From Thunnus maccoyii (taxonomy: Eukaryota > Chordata > Actinopteri > Scombriformes > Scombridae), in NCBI RefSeq assembly GCF_910596095.1, contig NC_056538.1, positions 13,054,001 to 13,118,000 of the forward strand: DNA of 64,000 bases. Direction: 5' to 3'. Position 1 is the stretch's first letter, and each line of letters starts with the position of its first letter. Both the position numbers and the translations under genes were made by a program. Below the pieces are notes generated by a model that saw only the letters and a list, made by a program, of their open reading frames with translations, made no database searches and had not been told where the DNA came from. This document shows positions 31,862 through 43,700 of the stretch, in pieces.

Positions 31862-31999
31862 TAATTGTCCTCCTTTCTTTTCTTTTTTTTTAAACTGCAA
31901 TTGTCATTGTGATGCTATGTTAGCAATAACCAGCAAGGGGCAAAGACATAAAAGGTGTTCCCTTTCCAGTCACTTTAAAGAGGAAATGAAATGCTAGAG

Positions 32000-32100
32000 C
32001 AGGGGTCGGCAACCTGTGGCCTCGCTTGCCCGTGGTGACACACAAGGCCATTAACACGGGTGCGTGGTGCAATTCAATAAAAAAATATTTTTTAATATAG
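32000..32100 (+). mobile_element. hAT-type terminus (one end only)
   Basis: CAGGGGTCGGCAACCTGTGG is a well-known hAT terminal sequence. A matching opposite end and 8-bp duplication were not found nearby, so the element may be truncated or its other end diverged. Confidence 0.45.
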
Positions 32101-32109
32101 AGTAATTTT

Positions 32110-33300
32110 TTGATTAAAAAAACAATTTTAATATAAAATATAACCTAATGGTGAACTAAACAAATCATTTGTATTAAAGTAATACTAAAGATATATTTAT
32201 TATCGACTAACCATGAGCATTTCTATTACAGGTCGTACACCGGCTTCCTGTCCCTGCATCTGTCTGGTCACTATGACAATTACCAGATTTTTCTGCACAG
32301 TGAGAGCAGTGCATTGCGACAAATGACACCAGTTTTGGGTTGATTTAGTTAGTAGTATGTTAGCAGTTATGGTTATGCTAATCTGCAGCACAAGGCAACA
32401 GCCTATTCTTTTTCATGATTGGGGCATTTTAATAAGCATACCATACCAGTGGTACTCGGGCTCAGTCAACTGGGGAACCACATGGACAATACATTTTTCA
32501 AAGAGCTACATTACAAAAGCCCTGTTCCTCAATCATACCAACATATATTTTAAAAATGATTTACCAGAAATGAAGAGACCTGTTTGTTGAAATATTCCGT
32601 CAAAGGTGTTTCCCCTCGAGGTAGGCCTATTGTGTGCACAAGCTAGTTGCTATCGCAGTAGTTGCCATCTCAGTAGTGGCTACTCGCAGTGGCAATGTTA
32701 GCACCACCTAGTGGCAGAACCCCAAGCTTAAGGTGACAGTGAGTCAGATAGCTGCTGCAGCCAATCAGCACTTGAATCTGAGCCTAGCTGCAAGCAACCG
32801 GGTAATCACACAAACCAAGTTACTCACCCAGCTTCTGGAAAACTGTATGTTTGTTAAGAGTGTCTACCACAAGAGGCTTTTATGGTATTATTGAAGCACT
32901 TTGATTGCTACAAGGCCATAGACTATAACAAGTTATCTTGAATAGACAGTATTGATCTGTTCTCCCTCTAACAAAAGGAAAATAAATGGGAGGTTTCAGT
33001 AATAGCTGCTGTTTAAAATGCTTTTACATGAAATGTACATTTGTGTTTGTCAGAATGTGTACATTTCATGAACAGTTCTTTTCTTTAAAGTGTGAGCAGG
33101 CCATGGTGTGGAGTACTTTGGTGTGGCGCAGCTTATGTTGTCGGTGCATGGGCCTGACAGTAGGAGCTTAATTTCGAGCAAAAGTGTGCACAGTTAGTGG
33201 TAGGGCATGAATTTGATTTGTTTTGTTTTTACAATAAAATGGTTATATAGTCATCTTTTAAATGCTTTGCTGAAAATGTTTAAATCTTAAACCCCATATT
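32110..33300. other. No gene recognised
   Basis: AT-rich interior of the inverted-repeat structure. Frames at 32200-32391, 32357-32590 and 32986-33171 show no domain. A second hAT-like end may start at 32431 (CAGTGGTACTCGGG) but has no partner. Confidence 0.4.
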
Positions 33301-33319
33301 TTTTTACTAATTACACTAG

Positions 33320-33607
33320 CATTGAAAGGTTTTGGAGAGATGTGTCCTGCACTTGCTGGAGGATGAGAGACACCTGGACCCCAGCAACAGTACCCATTGA
33401 TTGTGCTGCCAGCATATGTTCCTGCTACAGCTTCAACACAGCCTCAACATGTTCAGTGACTGCTGGGACAACCATCCATTAAGGACTGAACAGAACATGA
33501 CTCCAAACCAGATGTGGGCAATGGGAGAACTGCAAAATCCCATTCATGATCCCAATGATGATTTTTGGGATGTCTTCAATTCAGGTTATGGCTTAGGTCA
33601 AGTGTGA
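33320..33607 (+). pseudogene. rve/DDE integrase-like C-terminal remnant
   Basis: After an acceptor-like 'ttacactag' (ending 33319) the frame reads SIERFWRDV, the E-containing motif of rve integrases found in multi-copy fish proteins, in which the Glu is the third catalytic acid. About a dozen residues are missing, with a frame change. It resumes as 'VLHLLEDERHLDPSNSTH', one TGA, 'LCCQHMFLLQLQHSLNMFSD', 'CWDNHPLRTEQNMTPNQMWA' and 'MGELQNPIHDP', then a stop at 33607. The 'W.NHPL.TE.NMTPNQ.W' pattern is the strongest family mark. The catalytic Asp-bearing half is not seen. It sits between the inverted-repeat arms and is the best candidate for the enzyme that once mobilised the structure. Confidence 0.6.
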
Positions 33608-33609
33608 CT

Positions 33610-34415
33610 ATTATTAATAACAATAGAATGACTTAACCTATAGCCTACACAATAATAGTTTAGATATATACTGGAACATAGAAATATCAGCATGTATCAT
33701 ATCAATGTATGTCACAGTATGTAGGAATACGTGGATATAGGAATATGTAATATATGTAATATGTAAATAGATATGTAGAGAAATTTCTACGTAGTACCTA
33801 TATATACATATATAACAGCATATTAAAACAGAAGTATAGTATTAAGAATAAAAACAATATAAGTGTGCTTTCTTGTTATTGTTACACAGACATTAGAGGT
33901 CCCCTAAATTGACTGGGGAGGTCAGGTGAGGAACACTCAGGGGTAGAGTCCTCTGAATGACCACCAGATGGAACACCTAAAGGCGACCATTGACCCAGTG
34001 TTACCGGTGGATGTACTTGACAGGGACATTTACTTGAAAACTTACAGTTGGTGGATCCTGTCAATATCTGGATCCTACCAAATAAAATGTGATAATCTTT
34101 TTTTTAAAAATTTTATCCTAAGAATACAATGTTTCTAAACAATTACATATTATTTATGCTACCAAAAATAAAAGAATAACTTGCTTATGTAACATAACCC
34201 CTATATTTATGTATTATATATTGTGCATTATAACATACTCCTTACTATTACCACCTGTAAGACTCTTACACATGATACTTTAGCATAACTGCCATTGAAA
34301 GTTTTGGTTGTTAGTGTGTAACGGCAATAGCCAGTCGAATGGGACATGACACTGGGTGTGTGCCAGTTGATTGGAAAACACTTCTCCATATACAACTATT
34401 ATAGTAAATATCCTG
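33610..34415. other. AT-rich spacer, no gene
   Basis: Contains many 'tatgtaatatgta'-type words at 33700-33820 and no coding motif. Confidence 0.5.
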
Positions 34416-34942
34416 TCAAAATTAGCATAGGTAATTAATAACATTGTTAATGTTACACTAATGAATTGAGATAGTAGACTCAGTGTCATGTTTTAGAAAA
34501 GATGTTTATTCTGAAAGAATAAATGAAAAATAAAAAGGATGAGTTGGCTGGCCCTCAGTGGCTGTACAGGACTAATGAAGATAACTGCCAACTGATTATA
34601 CATATAGAAAACACCAATTATGCTAAAAACAAAAAAATGGACTGGATGATTACAATAAACGCAATGGTAAGTAAAACAAATGACACAAGTTATCTCTTGG
34701 TTGGATGGGTATGAATTCTGGTTCTTCTTAATCATATTTACAGTGTATAAATCCTGCACCCTGCATTCACTCCCCCAATCCACAACATGAATGTTTACCG
34801 TCGCCATGGCAACAGATGCCATTTTAGTAGCTAAAGTTAATTTAGCTTAATCTACATATTTACAATAAGCAATAAAATTACAATACGACATTTCTAAAAA
34901 AAACAACTATCAACACCAGCGGCCATACTATCAAAGTCTTTG
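34416..34942 (-). repeat. Right arm of the ~8.8-kb inverted-repeat structure
   Basis: This is the reverse complement of the left arm at 26147-26622, with the landmarks in the same order. It ends directly against a hAT-like terminus at 34951. Some short frames on both strands fall within it and are incidental. Confidence 0.82.
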
Positions 34943-34950
34943 ACCAGGCT

Positions 34951-35060
34951 CAGTGTTTCCCATATAATAGTACAGGCCTGGCGGGCCACAAGGCCAACGA
35001 GAACCCCCGCCAGGCCCAAAAATATTTTTTGAAATGCCAAAAATAACACCAAATATCCAT
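34951..35060 (+). mobile_element. hAT-type terminus (one end only)
   Basis: CAGTGTTTCCCATATAATAG is a typical hAT end, followed by 'ggcctggcgggccac' and its inverted echo 'cgccaggccc'. The second end was not located, partly because low-complexity TA/CA sequence follows at 35461. Confidence 0.48.
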
Positions 35061-35460
35061 TTATTCGGAAATCAATAGCGTCTGGGAGCCTCTGAGTAGC
35101 GCTGTTTCGAAACGCGAGTCAACATCTGTGTCGTTGCCTAGGAAACTGCAGGTAGGGCAACTCCTTTTAAGGAATAGGGCAGTACGTGAGCAAGTGAGTG
35201 GTTAAGCAAGAGAGTGAGTGTCAGAAAAGTGACGGTGAATGTGAGCAGAGCAGAGGAAAAGGTTAGGAGTAAGGCCGTATTCAGACCAAATCAGGCGGTG
35301 CGGCGTTCAGCTGCAGGGTCGAGCGGAGGTGTGTGGGAGTGTGGATGTGTTTTTTTGTCCTCTGGAACGTAACCACTGTGAAACAATCAGAAAATAATGT
35401 TTTTTGATCTGATTCAATGGCATTCTCGCTACCAGTGCCCCGAAGTTAGCAATGATGGGT

Positions 35461-35488
35461 TATATATGTATATATATATACACATACA

Positions 35489-35530
<42 letters not shown>

Positions 35531-35562
35531 GCCTGTATTATATATATATATATATATAATTT
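35461..35562. repeat. (TA)n/(CA)n compound microsatellite
   Basis: TA-rich, then about 13 CA units, then TA again. Confidence 0.92.
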
Positions 35563-35564
35563 TA

Positions 35565-37282
35565 TTTATTTATTTATTTTTTCAATTTGTGGAATTTGTT
35601 TGTGTATTTGCAAATCTGTTTTATATTTGCAAAATATTTTCGGTAGTTAACAAATCTTTTTTTGTATTTGTGGAAGGTGTTTTATATTCACAGATTACAC
35701 ATTTACACACAGATTGTCATTCTGTTCACACAAATAATATTGAGACAAATCTATCGCTATAGTGACAAAGGAAAAGCATTGTACACACAAGATAAGATAT
35801 TTAGGAACGATTATCATGAGTTGTATTTTTTGTGACTACACACTGTCTCCCACACACACAAATACTGGCACCATTTCTAAACATTTGCTTTGGGTGTGTA
35901 TTTTGTAAAGTCATTTGTAACTCCCCCAGTATTAGCGGGGACACGTGGAGTGAGAATCACAGGAGGAAAGCCTGTCTTGCAGTGACAGCACTTTTCAACA
36001 CAATAAAAGCTCTGTGCAAGATGCCAAAATGCATGGCTGCATAATGTGTCTTCATTTTAAACTGGGGAGAAATGTATAGGAAGAGTGGAAATATGGGAGA
36101 AGAATGTCTTTCTGGTGTCAATGAGGATTTTATTTTTTCTCCTTATGGAAGAAGGACTGCTCCATGCAATTCTGCACGAGCTGGGCACTAATTAAATTCA
36201 CTGGCTGGCTCCTTCCTCCTATTACATCTATTATTTCTTAACCTTGAAATTGTTGCTCTCCATCACCTTCCTGTGGCACAAATAGAACTAAAATTAAATA
36301 CCACACAAACACACGCATTCACAAAGTTTGTGCAAGATGACCCAAGAACTGTATCAATTGAATGCATGTGTTTCCTTGTAATGCGTGACTTGCTAGTGTT
36401 AAAACTATCAACTCTCTCTCACACACATAAGCACACACTTGATTAATACATTATGAATTCATGATTGATTTAGTTTAGACTGAAACTTTATCCTCTAATT
36501 GCGTGAGCAAACTCTGAAAGTCATTTCATTTTTTAGACCAATACTAAATTGACTCCATTGTCATAATTATGTTGGACTTTTACAAAGCTTTGCTTTGTTG
36601 TGAATAAAACTATCAATGCAGTCACCTTGCCATTCTCACCAATCAATGGGAATCTTTGAAAATGTGCTCTTTTTGATATATTTGAGAGAGGTATGCATTG
36701 CCAGATAATAAGCAGCACTGAAGGAGAAAGAGTTTGTTTCAGAGACAGAGTATGAGTCAATTGTTTGCATTCAAATCCATTTACATTGTCTATTTGTTTG
36801 CCTCTGTGTGACTCATCACTTTATTGTGGTGAAGGGGTTTGTATGTCTCTGTGACCCTGGGGGTTCTGTTGTCATGGCAGTAGTTCCTGGAAGAGTCTCC
36901 AACAGGAAATTACAGGTAATCAGGTAAGGGGCCAGAATTAGAGTATGTGTCTGTAGTTGACACAGGCTTTGTAAAAGACTGTACAGTACAGTATGTTCCA
37001 ACATTTCCTATGGTCATGAGCTTTGGGTAAACTGAAACACTGAGAACATACAAGTGGCTGTATTGACCAGTAGAACAGCTGCTTATATTGGCTGAGTTGT
37101 TTTAGAAATCTGAGCAGGATACATCTCAGTGGAGGTATTCCAGGCACGTCCAAGTGGGGGAGACAGACCCAGAACACCCATAACATGCTGAAGGGATTGC
37201 ACATTCCATTTGGCCTGGGAATGTATTGGGATGACCCAGGTCTTCCTGTGTTATAACCTAAAACTGACACAAAAACTGGAAA
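35565..37282. other. Unique DNA, no recognised gene
   Basis: The first 250 bases hold 'ttgtatttg' and 'cacaaataa' words resembling those at 25560-25840, possibly an old repeat. The rest has small featureless frames (35832-36044, 36533-36760, 36816-37004, 36938-37270). Confidence 0.5.
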
Positions 37283-37702
37283 CTTGTTCTCAGGTGTGTA
37301 GCTGTGGGTGGGCCTGGGCCCAGTTGGCAGTCATGCCCACCCAATGAGAAGGCTGGATCATCCAGTGTATAGCAGATAGTAGATAATGAATACTGTGTCA
37401 ATTATTTGACTACGCAACCAATAAAAATGAAGCAATTCTTGTTTATTGCTTCTTGTTTACTATATGATGAAGTTGATAGGTCGGATTTTTTGAGTGGCAG
37501 CACATTTCGCAAATACCAGATTTTGAGCAGCCCCTCCTCTTTCACTCAGTGTACATCATGCCATCATGTCTTGTAATCATCAAAAGTAAGCTAATTTACA
37601 ATGTCAGACTGTAGTAGCCTATTGCCTATTTCAGTATTATTGTTTATTGGGTATAGTTTTGTTGGGTGTACAATTGGATGCTGATGTTGCTGTGTCTGCC
37701 AT

Positions 37703-37738
<36 letters not shown>

Positions 37739-37964
37739 ACATGCATGTGTGTGGTTTATGTGGCCGCCGAGCCAGGCTGTGTGATGCTGTTTATGCTCCT
37801 GTTGGTGCCTGTAACATTACCTCCGATGATGTATAAGGCCTATTTTGGTTAATATATATGTTTCAGAACCTATTAAATATGATTGGTCTTGGACAGGCTA
37901 GGCCCACCTGATTTTCTCTGTGCCCACCCACACTGTGATTTCTGCCCACGCTACTGCTTGTTCT
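37283..37964 (+). mobile_element. hAT MITE (666 bp), deletion derivative, perfect TSD
   Basis: The element at 37291-37956 starts CAGGTGTGTAGCTGTGGGTG and ends GCCCACGCTACTG. The 8-bp duplication 'cttgttct' is exact at 37283-37290 and 37957-37964. Both halves align with the hAT element at 22633-23807: 'tcatgcccacccaatgagaa' and 'gtggcagcacatt' on the left, 'gtaatcatcaaaagta' and 'tagcctattgcctatttcag' on the right. The coding middle of the longer element, including the dimerisation domain, is absent. An internal TG array lies at about 37708-37736. Confidence 0.9.
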
Positions 37965-37969
37965 CCTGC

Positions 37970-39690
37970 AGCTCCATTATATAGCTGCATCAAGTGGAGC
38001 GCTCATTTCCACAGGAACGTTTGTGAGTTGTTAGGTGTGTTATGTTAGACTAACTTTACAGTTGATTTCAAATAACAGTTAAGTCGAGGTCCATCTCACA
38101 ATTACAACCCACTTCTCCTCTGACCTTACTTGATCCATTAACAGCTTAAAGGTGACAAATAATGCACATTTACCTGTCTATTTTATTTGGGGTTCTACTG
38201 GAATATCTTTCCTCCTCTTTTCTCTTCAAATTTACAGTTAGAAAAAACTCCTTATTTAACTCATATTGGCTTTTTATGCAGCCTCTCAGTTCAGCCTCTG
38301 AATTGAGAAGCTGCAACAACTATAGTAGCAGGATTTCACAGTTCTTTCTTGTTCTTTACTTGAAATGTCAATTTCTCAAATACATCCATACATGTTCAAG
38401 CTGTGATCCAATCCGAAATATGAGAGTGGACAATGCAAACAGCACATGGAACAACCTTAGCAACAACTTTAGCAGCCAAGGCTACAGAGCAGACTGGCAT
38501 GCATGGCACAGTGGAAAAAAATGTCCCATACAAAGCATTGAACAGAAGCATTGCTACATACGTTAACTAAGTTTTGGCATAGATATCCATCATAACAATA
38601 TATGAATAACAGAAAAATCACAAAAAGCATAATATGTTCATTTTAACATTTTGAAATAGAAGTAAATACTTTTGTGTATACTGTTTGCTACAGTATGTGA
38701 GCTACATCTATAGCCAGTAGCTGTCTCAAGAAGTACACTTTGACTTTTATCAAATTATGTGACAGATACAACATATACTCACATCCTGTACATATAGGTA
38801 AACATGGGCACCTGGTTATGTTTTAAAATGGGGGAGAAAAAAAAATCAGAGTAAAAAAAAGTTAAAAAAAAAAAAAAAAAAAGTAAAAAGTAATTTGAAA
38901 CAAATTTCCTGCATTTCTACACCACTTTACCCCTTGGATTAAGTAAAGAAACAGCCACCTGGACTGGTCCAGATAAGTTAGATTGAGGGTGCTATGAAAA
39001 TCGAGAATGCATCAAGAACAGCCATCTTCAAGGTCAAACAAGGACAAACAATTTATAGAAATGAAATAGTCTTACAACACATTACAATATGATTTGGATA
39101 ATTAAACCTGGTTAAACAATGTTAAATCTGAGGGTTGCTATTCTCAATACTCACAAGGCTAACTTCAAAGTCTAACAATTGCAACAAAGTACAAACAATT
39201 TGAATTAATCAAATGGCCTTACAACAACATGTAATTCTAATCCCACCTGTTTATTTTACACACAAGTTCTAGTGGTAGCTATTCTCAATAGCACCACTAG
39301 CTGATGTAGTTGAAATGTTATTCAGGAATGAATAATCATAACTTCAAAAGCAGATCATTTTAACCTACACTATCTCAAATCAAGTACTATTTTAATGCAC
39401 AACTCAGAGGGTGAGTTTTCAAGACTCAAAAGGGCCATTTTAGTCAAGACTAGACCTTGAAACCACCCCTGTAAACTGTACGAGAAAACTAGAGAATAAT
39501 CATAATAATGAAAGGACAGCGCAGAGCAGCTGGATGAAAGGAAAGATCATTGCATGGAGAGGTGCATCCTCATAATTAAAAATAATTCCACCCAAAGTCT
39601 GACTAAAACTGAAACTTAAGCAAAGTAGTCTGTAGAAGTCTAAATAAGTCACTTTCCACCACTGAACATTTGACTGTTTGTTAATTCAGA
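37970..39690. other. Unique DNA, no recognised gene
   Basis: Includes an A-rich tract at 38838-38882. The 134-codon frame 38162-38566 has no recognisable domain and no splice context. Confidence 0.5.
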
Positions 39691-39691
39691 C

Positions 39692-40796
39692 CAGTGGTGG
39701 CTGGTGACTCAAAAATTGGGGAAGACAGGAGGAAAACAAACCTACAGCATCATGTTATTTTACACTTGTTGGTTACTTATCTCTACTTTCTTATGTTCTT
39801 CAGTTATGTTATGTTCTTTTTAGGGTTGTGCCCAAATACAAATACATTGTTTGGCAAAGCACAAATAGTGTTTTTTTTTTTTACGAATACTTGTTTCATA
39901 AACATATTTTAAACATTATTTGTTTTTGGGAAGAAAAAAAAAAACATGTCAAATACCAGTGTGCAGGTCGGTTACATCGCTATCTCAGTCTCTCTCCTTT
40001 CCTGCGCTGTTACGTCTATCAGCAGGTTTCAACGAGGGGAGTCACATCCACCTGCTACATGACGCACATTTCCTAATTTGGACATCACTCCCGGAGTTGG
40101 GGGTGTTCCCCAGAGATAAAGCTGAGCTTGCACGCAAAGTGCTCACAAGGGATTCTCCATAACCTGTTGTTCCCCTTCTCCTTTCCTCAAAGTTAGGTTG
40201 TAAAAAATAATAAATAAATGAAAAGTGCAAAGCAAGGATCACCTTTGAAGTTTTAAAACACCATACATAAACATAATTCATAGCATAACCTGTTGAATTA
40301 AAGCAACCCATATTGAAAAAGAATGTAACATGGAATCTTACAACAAACTGCATCATACTATATCATTGACAATGATCAGCCCTGGACTGGTTCACGGCTG
40401 TCATTTTACCAACAAAGTTAAACAAAGTTAACCTAAAATTTTTACTATACAACTTCTTCTACCTCTATGGATGAGCTTCTTCTGATTTAGACACTTCTGC
40501 GCTATGAGAGGAAGCTCCGCTCTGTCTGTGTGTCTCTCACTGTGCTGTCAGTCTGCTCCGATCATTCAGGGACGGGTTCAACTGAACTAAATAAAGGGTG
40601 GTCCAATATTACTTGTTTTTGTCAGTTGCTGAAAATAGTAAAATGATCACTGACATAGGCTGCTTAAAAATAATCACCTGATTGCGGGGACTGTATGATA
40701 AGTATATTTTTAAAAAGACAAAAAATGGGGTAGCAAAACCATAACTTTGCTCCCCCTAAATGAATAATGGGGATGCATTTGCCCCACTTGTTCCAT
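39692..40796. mobile_element. Possible decayed hAT-related element
   Basis: CAGTGGTGGCTGGTGACTCA at 39692 is a typical hAT-like terminus in fish. Sequence to about 40796 has repeat-like phrases ('aacctgttgttccccttctc', 'aggaagctccgctctgtctg') reminiscent of dispersed elements, but no matching end or duplication is visible. Confidence 0.3.
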
Positions 40797-40800
40797 TGTT

Positions 40801-40802
<2 letters not shown>

Positions 40803-40880
<78 letters not shown>
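40803..40880. repeat. (AT)39 microsatellite
   Basis: Seventy-eight bases of uninterrupted AT, fully self-complementary. Confidence 0.97.
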
Positions 40881-40884
<4 letters not shown>

Positions 40885-40885
<1 letters not shown>

Positions 40886-42155
40886 GACTGACAGATACTC
40901 TATGGATTAGCAGTATTAATCAATATACATTCAACTGTGTGTGTGTAAGCATGTGTGGATGTGTGTGTTTGAGAGAGTGTAAGTTTGTGTAAGTCTGTGT
41001 ATATAGGTCCCATTGGCAGGGCTGGTACCCTGACTATGAGCTAATAGACCTATCAAGCAGTCCCCCCAGGTCATACAAGGCTGTGTAATTGAACCATTGA
41101 GAGTTTTCCACTAACCTGTAACTACCATTTCTCTCACACTCACACACTTAAGCACACACACACCTGTGCACCTTCAGCCCTGTGGCCCCAAACACACAGC
41201 CACTCCAGCTGCTTTGTGGGTAAGGGCTTTTCTTTATACCTTCTACCATTCCAATTGCCAATTTTGAATCCATCCTCAAGCCCATTTACTGTATTCCTGT
41301 AAATCCCTTAAATTCTCTCCTCTTCTCCCCTGACCTTCAACTCTGCCAACATTACTTTGAGCTATGTTCCTACATTGTGTTCATAGGCATCTACTTCTCT
41401 CATTGTTTCATAGCCATCCTCTGTATCTCAGTCATACCTTGTTATCATTACATTTAAACAGTTCCTTAGGAGATCATTTTTTCATGTCTTGCTAACTAAA
41501 ACTGTTGAGTAAAGGCCTATCAAAGAGTGTGTGTGTGTGTGCACACACGCCACAGTGTATGTGTGAGTGAGTGTGATTTCTTTATCTGTGCATTGACTGC
41601 AGTTGTGTAAATCCAGCATGGTGTAATTTTCCTACAGCTCTGCAGTAGTCCTACTATCTAGCTTAACCCTAAACTAGTGTCTCACCAGAGCATCCATACC
41701 TTAAAAAAGGAATTACAACTTTGCCTCTGGAAGCTTTACAATGTTCACAGCATTCAACATCCTTTATCCTTAGACCCTTGATTCAGGTAAGGAAAACTCC
41801 TAACAACAAAACCTTTAACAGGGAAAAAAATGGAGGAAGCCTCAGGAAGAGCAATTGAGAAGGGATCCCTCTTCCTGGACAGACAGAGACAGACAAAAGC
41901 TAACATGCTTCTGAATCATGCTATAAAGCCAAAGAACTTCTAGGAACGCACAAGTTGTCAGTTACTAGTTACAGGTTAACAGACACAGCTAAGTACTATT
42001 TTTGATTTCACACATTTTCATAAAGTGTATTTGAGGTTAATTTGGCTGTTGAGACAACAGAAGGCATTAATGATCAGAACCTGTAACCCTACGGTCATGT
42101 GGACAGGTGGGCTTTGGACTTGTTTTGAGTAGACATACCGTATACCATTCTAAAC
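40885..42155. other. Unique DNA, no recognised gene
   Basis: Short TG and CA tracts (40937-40990, 41125-41165, 41527-41545) and no coding motif. Confidence 0.5.
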
Positions 42156-42159
42156 CCTC

Positions 42160-42602
42160 TCCCGCCAATACAGTGATTGATGGCTAGAATATAGAAATAG
42201 TGGAGTCCTACAAGTATTTGGGAACTATACTAGACAATAAACTGACATGATGTACAAGAAAAGTCAGTTGGGTCTCTTGTCTCAGGAAACTCTAAGTTCC
42301 AGGTTGACAGGGCCCTGTTGACAGTGTTTTATCGATCTTTTGAGTCTGTGCTCACTTTCTCATTTATCTGCTAGTATCATTCTCTCAAAGTAAAACACAA
42401 AAGTGTACTACTGTAGTAAGGTGGCTAATGTCTGCAGCAAAATAACTTGCACTGCACAGGAAACTATGCAGGTTCTTTACAACAAACAGTTGTATAAGAA
42501 AGCAGAATCTATCCTGTCTGATTGCTCCCATCCTTTACATCCACAGTTTCAGTTTGTGCCATCTGGTACCCTCCTCGGACTTCCACTAGCTGAAACCAAC
42601 AG
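42160..42602 (+). pseudogene. LINE RT C-terminal fragment, 5' of LTR insertion
   Basis: The plus strand reads 'VESYKYLGTILDNKL' (near 42200), then 'KFQVDRALLTVFYRSFESVL' and 'TFSFIC'. In the frame from 42403 it continues with 'VCSKITC', 'YNKQLYKKAESILSDCSHPL' and 'HPQFQFVPSG', up to 'AETNS'. This is the thumb and C-terminal region of a fish LINE polymerase. The reading is interrupted at 42602 and resumes after the 829-bp insertion at 43437. Several stops and frame shifts show that the LINE is dead. Confidence 0.72.
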
Positions 42603-43431
42603 CGTCAGGTAGGTGGGTGAGTTGAGCAGGTGGACCCAAATGCAGAGACGGCAGGCAGGTTGGATACGATGCTGAATATTTAATGAATAACCTCAAAAGT
42701 CACAGGAGACACTGGGACCAGACCAAAGACCATAAACAAAAGGAAAAAAAAATGCAGGAAAATACTCGGCCAGACAGAGGCAGAGTCAGAGCAAGGAGTC
42801 CCAGGTGAACGGCTTGGGGACTGAACAGGGGTATAGAAAAAGGTCTAAGACGGGCAGCCGGAGGGCAGGGGCAATGGCTGAAGCCACTCTGGAGGGTGAC
42901 CTGGGTGCAGGACAGACGGCAGACGTCACTCAGGAGGACGACCAGGAGGCAGGACAGACAGGTGAAGTCGCTCGGGAGGGCGACCAGAGACGGCAGGCAG
43001 GTTGGATACGTTGCTAAACATTTAATACATACACAGTGTGTGATTGCAAACTTAACACAGGTGAAGGAAACGAGACACAGGTGAAACACATAAGGTAATC
43101 AAACACAGGAAGTAAAGGTGACAAGACGCAAGGAGAAAATATTTCAAAATAAAACAAGAACTAAAGTAAACAGACAACAGGTGACACAACACATGGGCAG
43201 ACTGGGAGCAAATAAACTGGGGAAGACACTAGGAGCAGGGCTGGGCTAACAAGGGTGATGCAGGGCAGGTGAGAGGAGGTGCACATAGACACAGGAGAAA
43301 TAAAGGAATACACAAGGGAAACACAGAAAAAAAACAAAACCAGGCAACATAAATGCAACACTGAAAACTCAAGAGAACAAAATACACAAAGAGTCCAAAA
43401 ACAACAGATAAAATCCAGGCAGGACGTGACA
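42603..43431 (-). mobile_element. LTR-like insertion (829 bp) splitting a LINE
   Basis: The block begins CGTCAGGTAGG (probably once TGTCAGG) and ends GGACGTGACA. It is flanked by the 5-bp direct repeat aacag (42598-42602 and 43432-43436), and the interrupted LINE reading resumes on the far side. On the minus strand it starts TGTCACGTCCTG and later carries ATTAAA-type polyadenylation signals followed by 'ctctgcatttgggtcc', typical of fish LTRs. A stretch near 42643 ('agagacggcaggcaggttgg') recurs at 42986. Between the copies are ~50-bp tandem repeats (42890-42985). No gag or pol is present. Confidence 0.68.
42885..42990 (+). repeat. VNTR inside the LTR-like insertion
   Basis: Imperfect ~50-bp units 'gagggtgacctgggtgcagg', 'gaggacgaccaggaggcagg' and 'gagggcgaccag' give a run of repeated 'ggacagac' phrases. 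The frames 42805-43017 and 42896-43084 come from this tandem repeat. Confidence 0.78.
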
Positions 43432-43436
43432 AACAG

Positions 43437-43700
43437 ATACTAACACTCCTTTATACCCTCTGCCATCTCCCTCCTAAACTGTAGGAGGAAAAGGTAGCTA
43501 TTTGCATAATGTTTTAACTAACTGGTTTTTCAATCTTTTTAATTGACTGAGTATTTTTACTGTTCATTTATGTTTTTTGGTGTTAGTGTTGCATTTATGT
43601 GCCCTGTGTTTTATGTGTGCTAAATGTATGCGTCCCCCTGCTGCCTAACCAATTGCCCCACTGAGGACAAATAAAGTTATTAATTGATTAATTGATTGAC
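43437..43700 (+). repeat. LINE C-terminus and 3' tail beyond the insertion
   Basis: The reading resumes as 'HSFIPSAISLLNC'-like codons, and the 3' untranslated region runs to AATAAA (about 43670) and a terminal 'attgattaattgattg' simple repeat. Joined across the insertion, it completes the C-terminus of the LINE at 42160-42602. Confidence 0.72.

Noticed and set aside
34951..35060. Treating the hAT-like end as the outer edge of the inverted-repeat element
   Set aside because: The arm similarity ends just before it and the left arm has no such sequence, so it is a separate neighbouring insertion.
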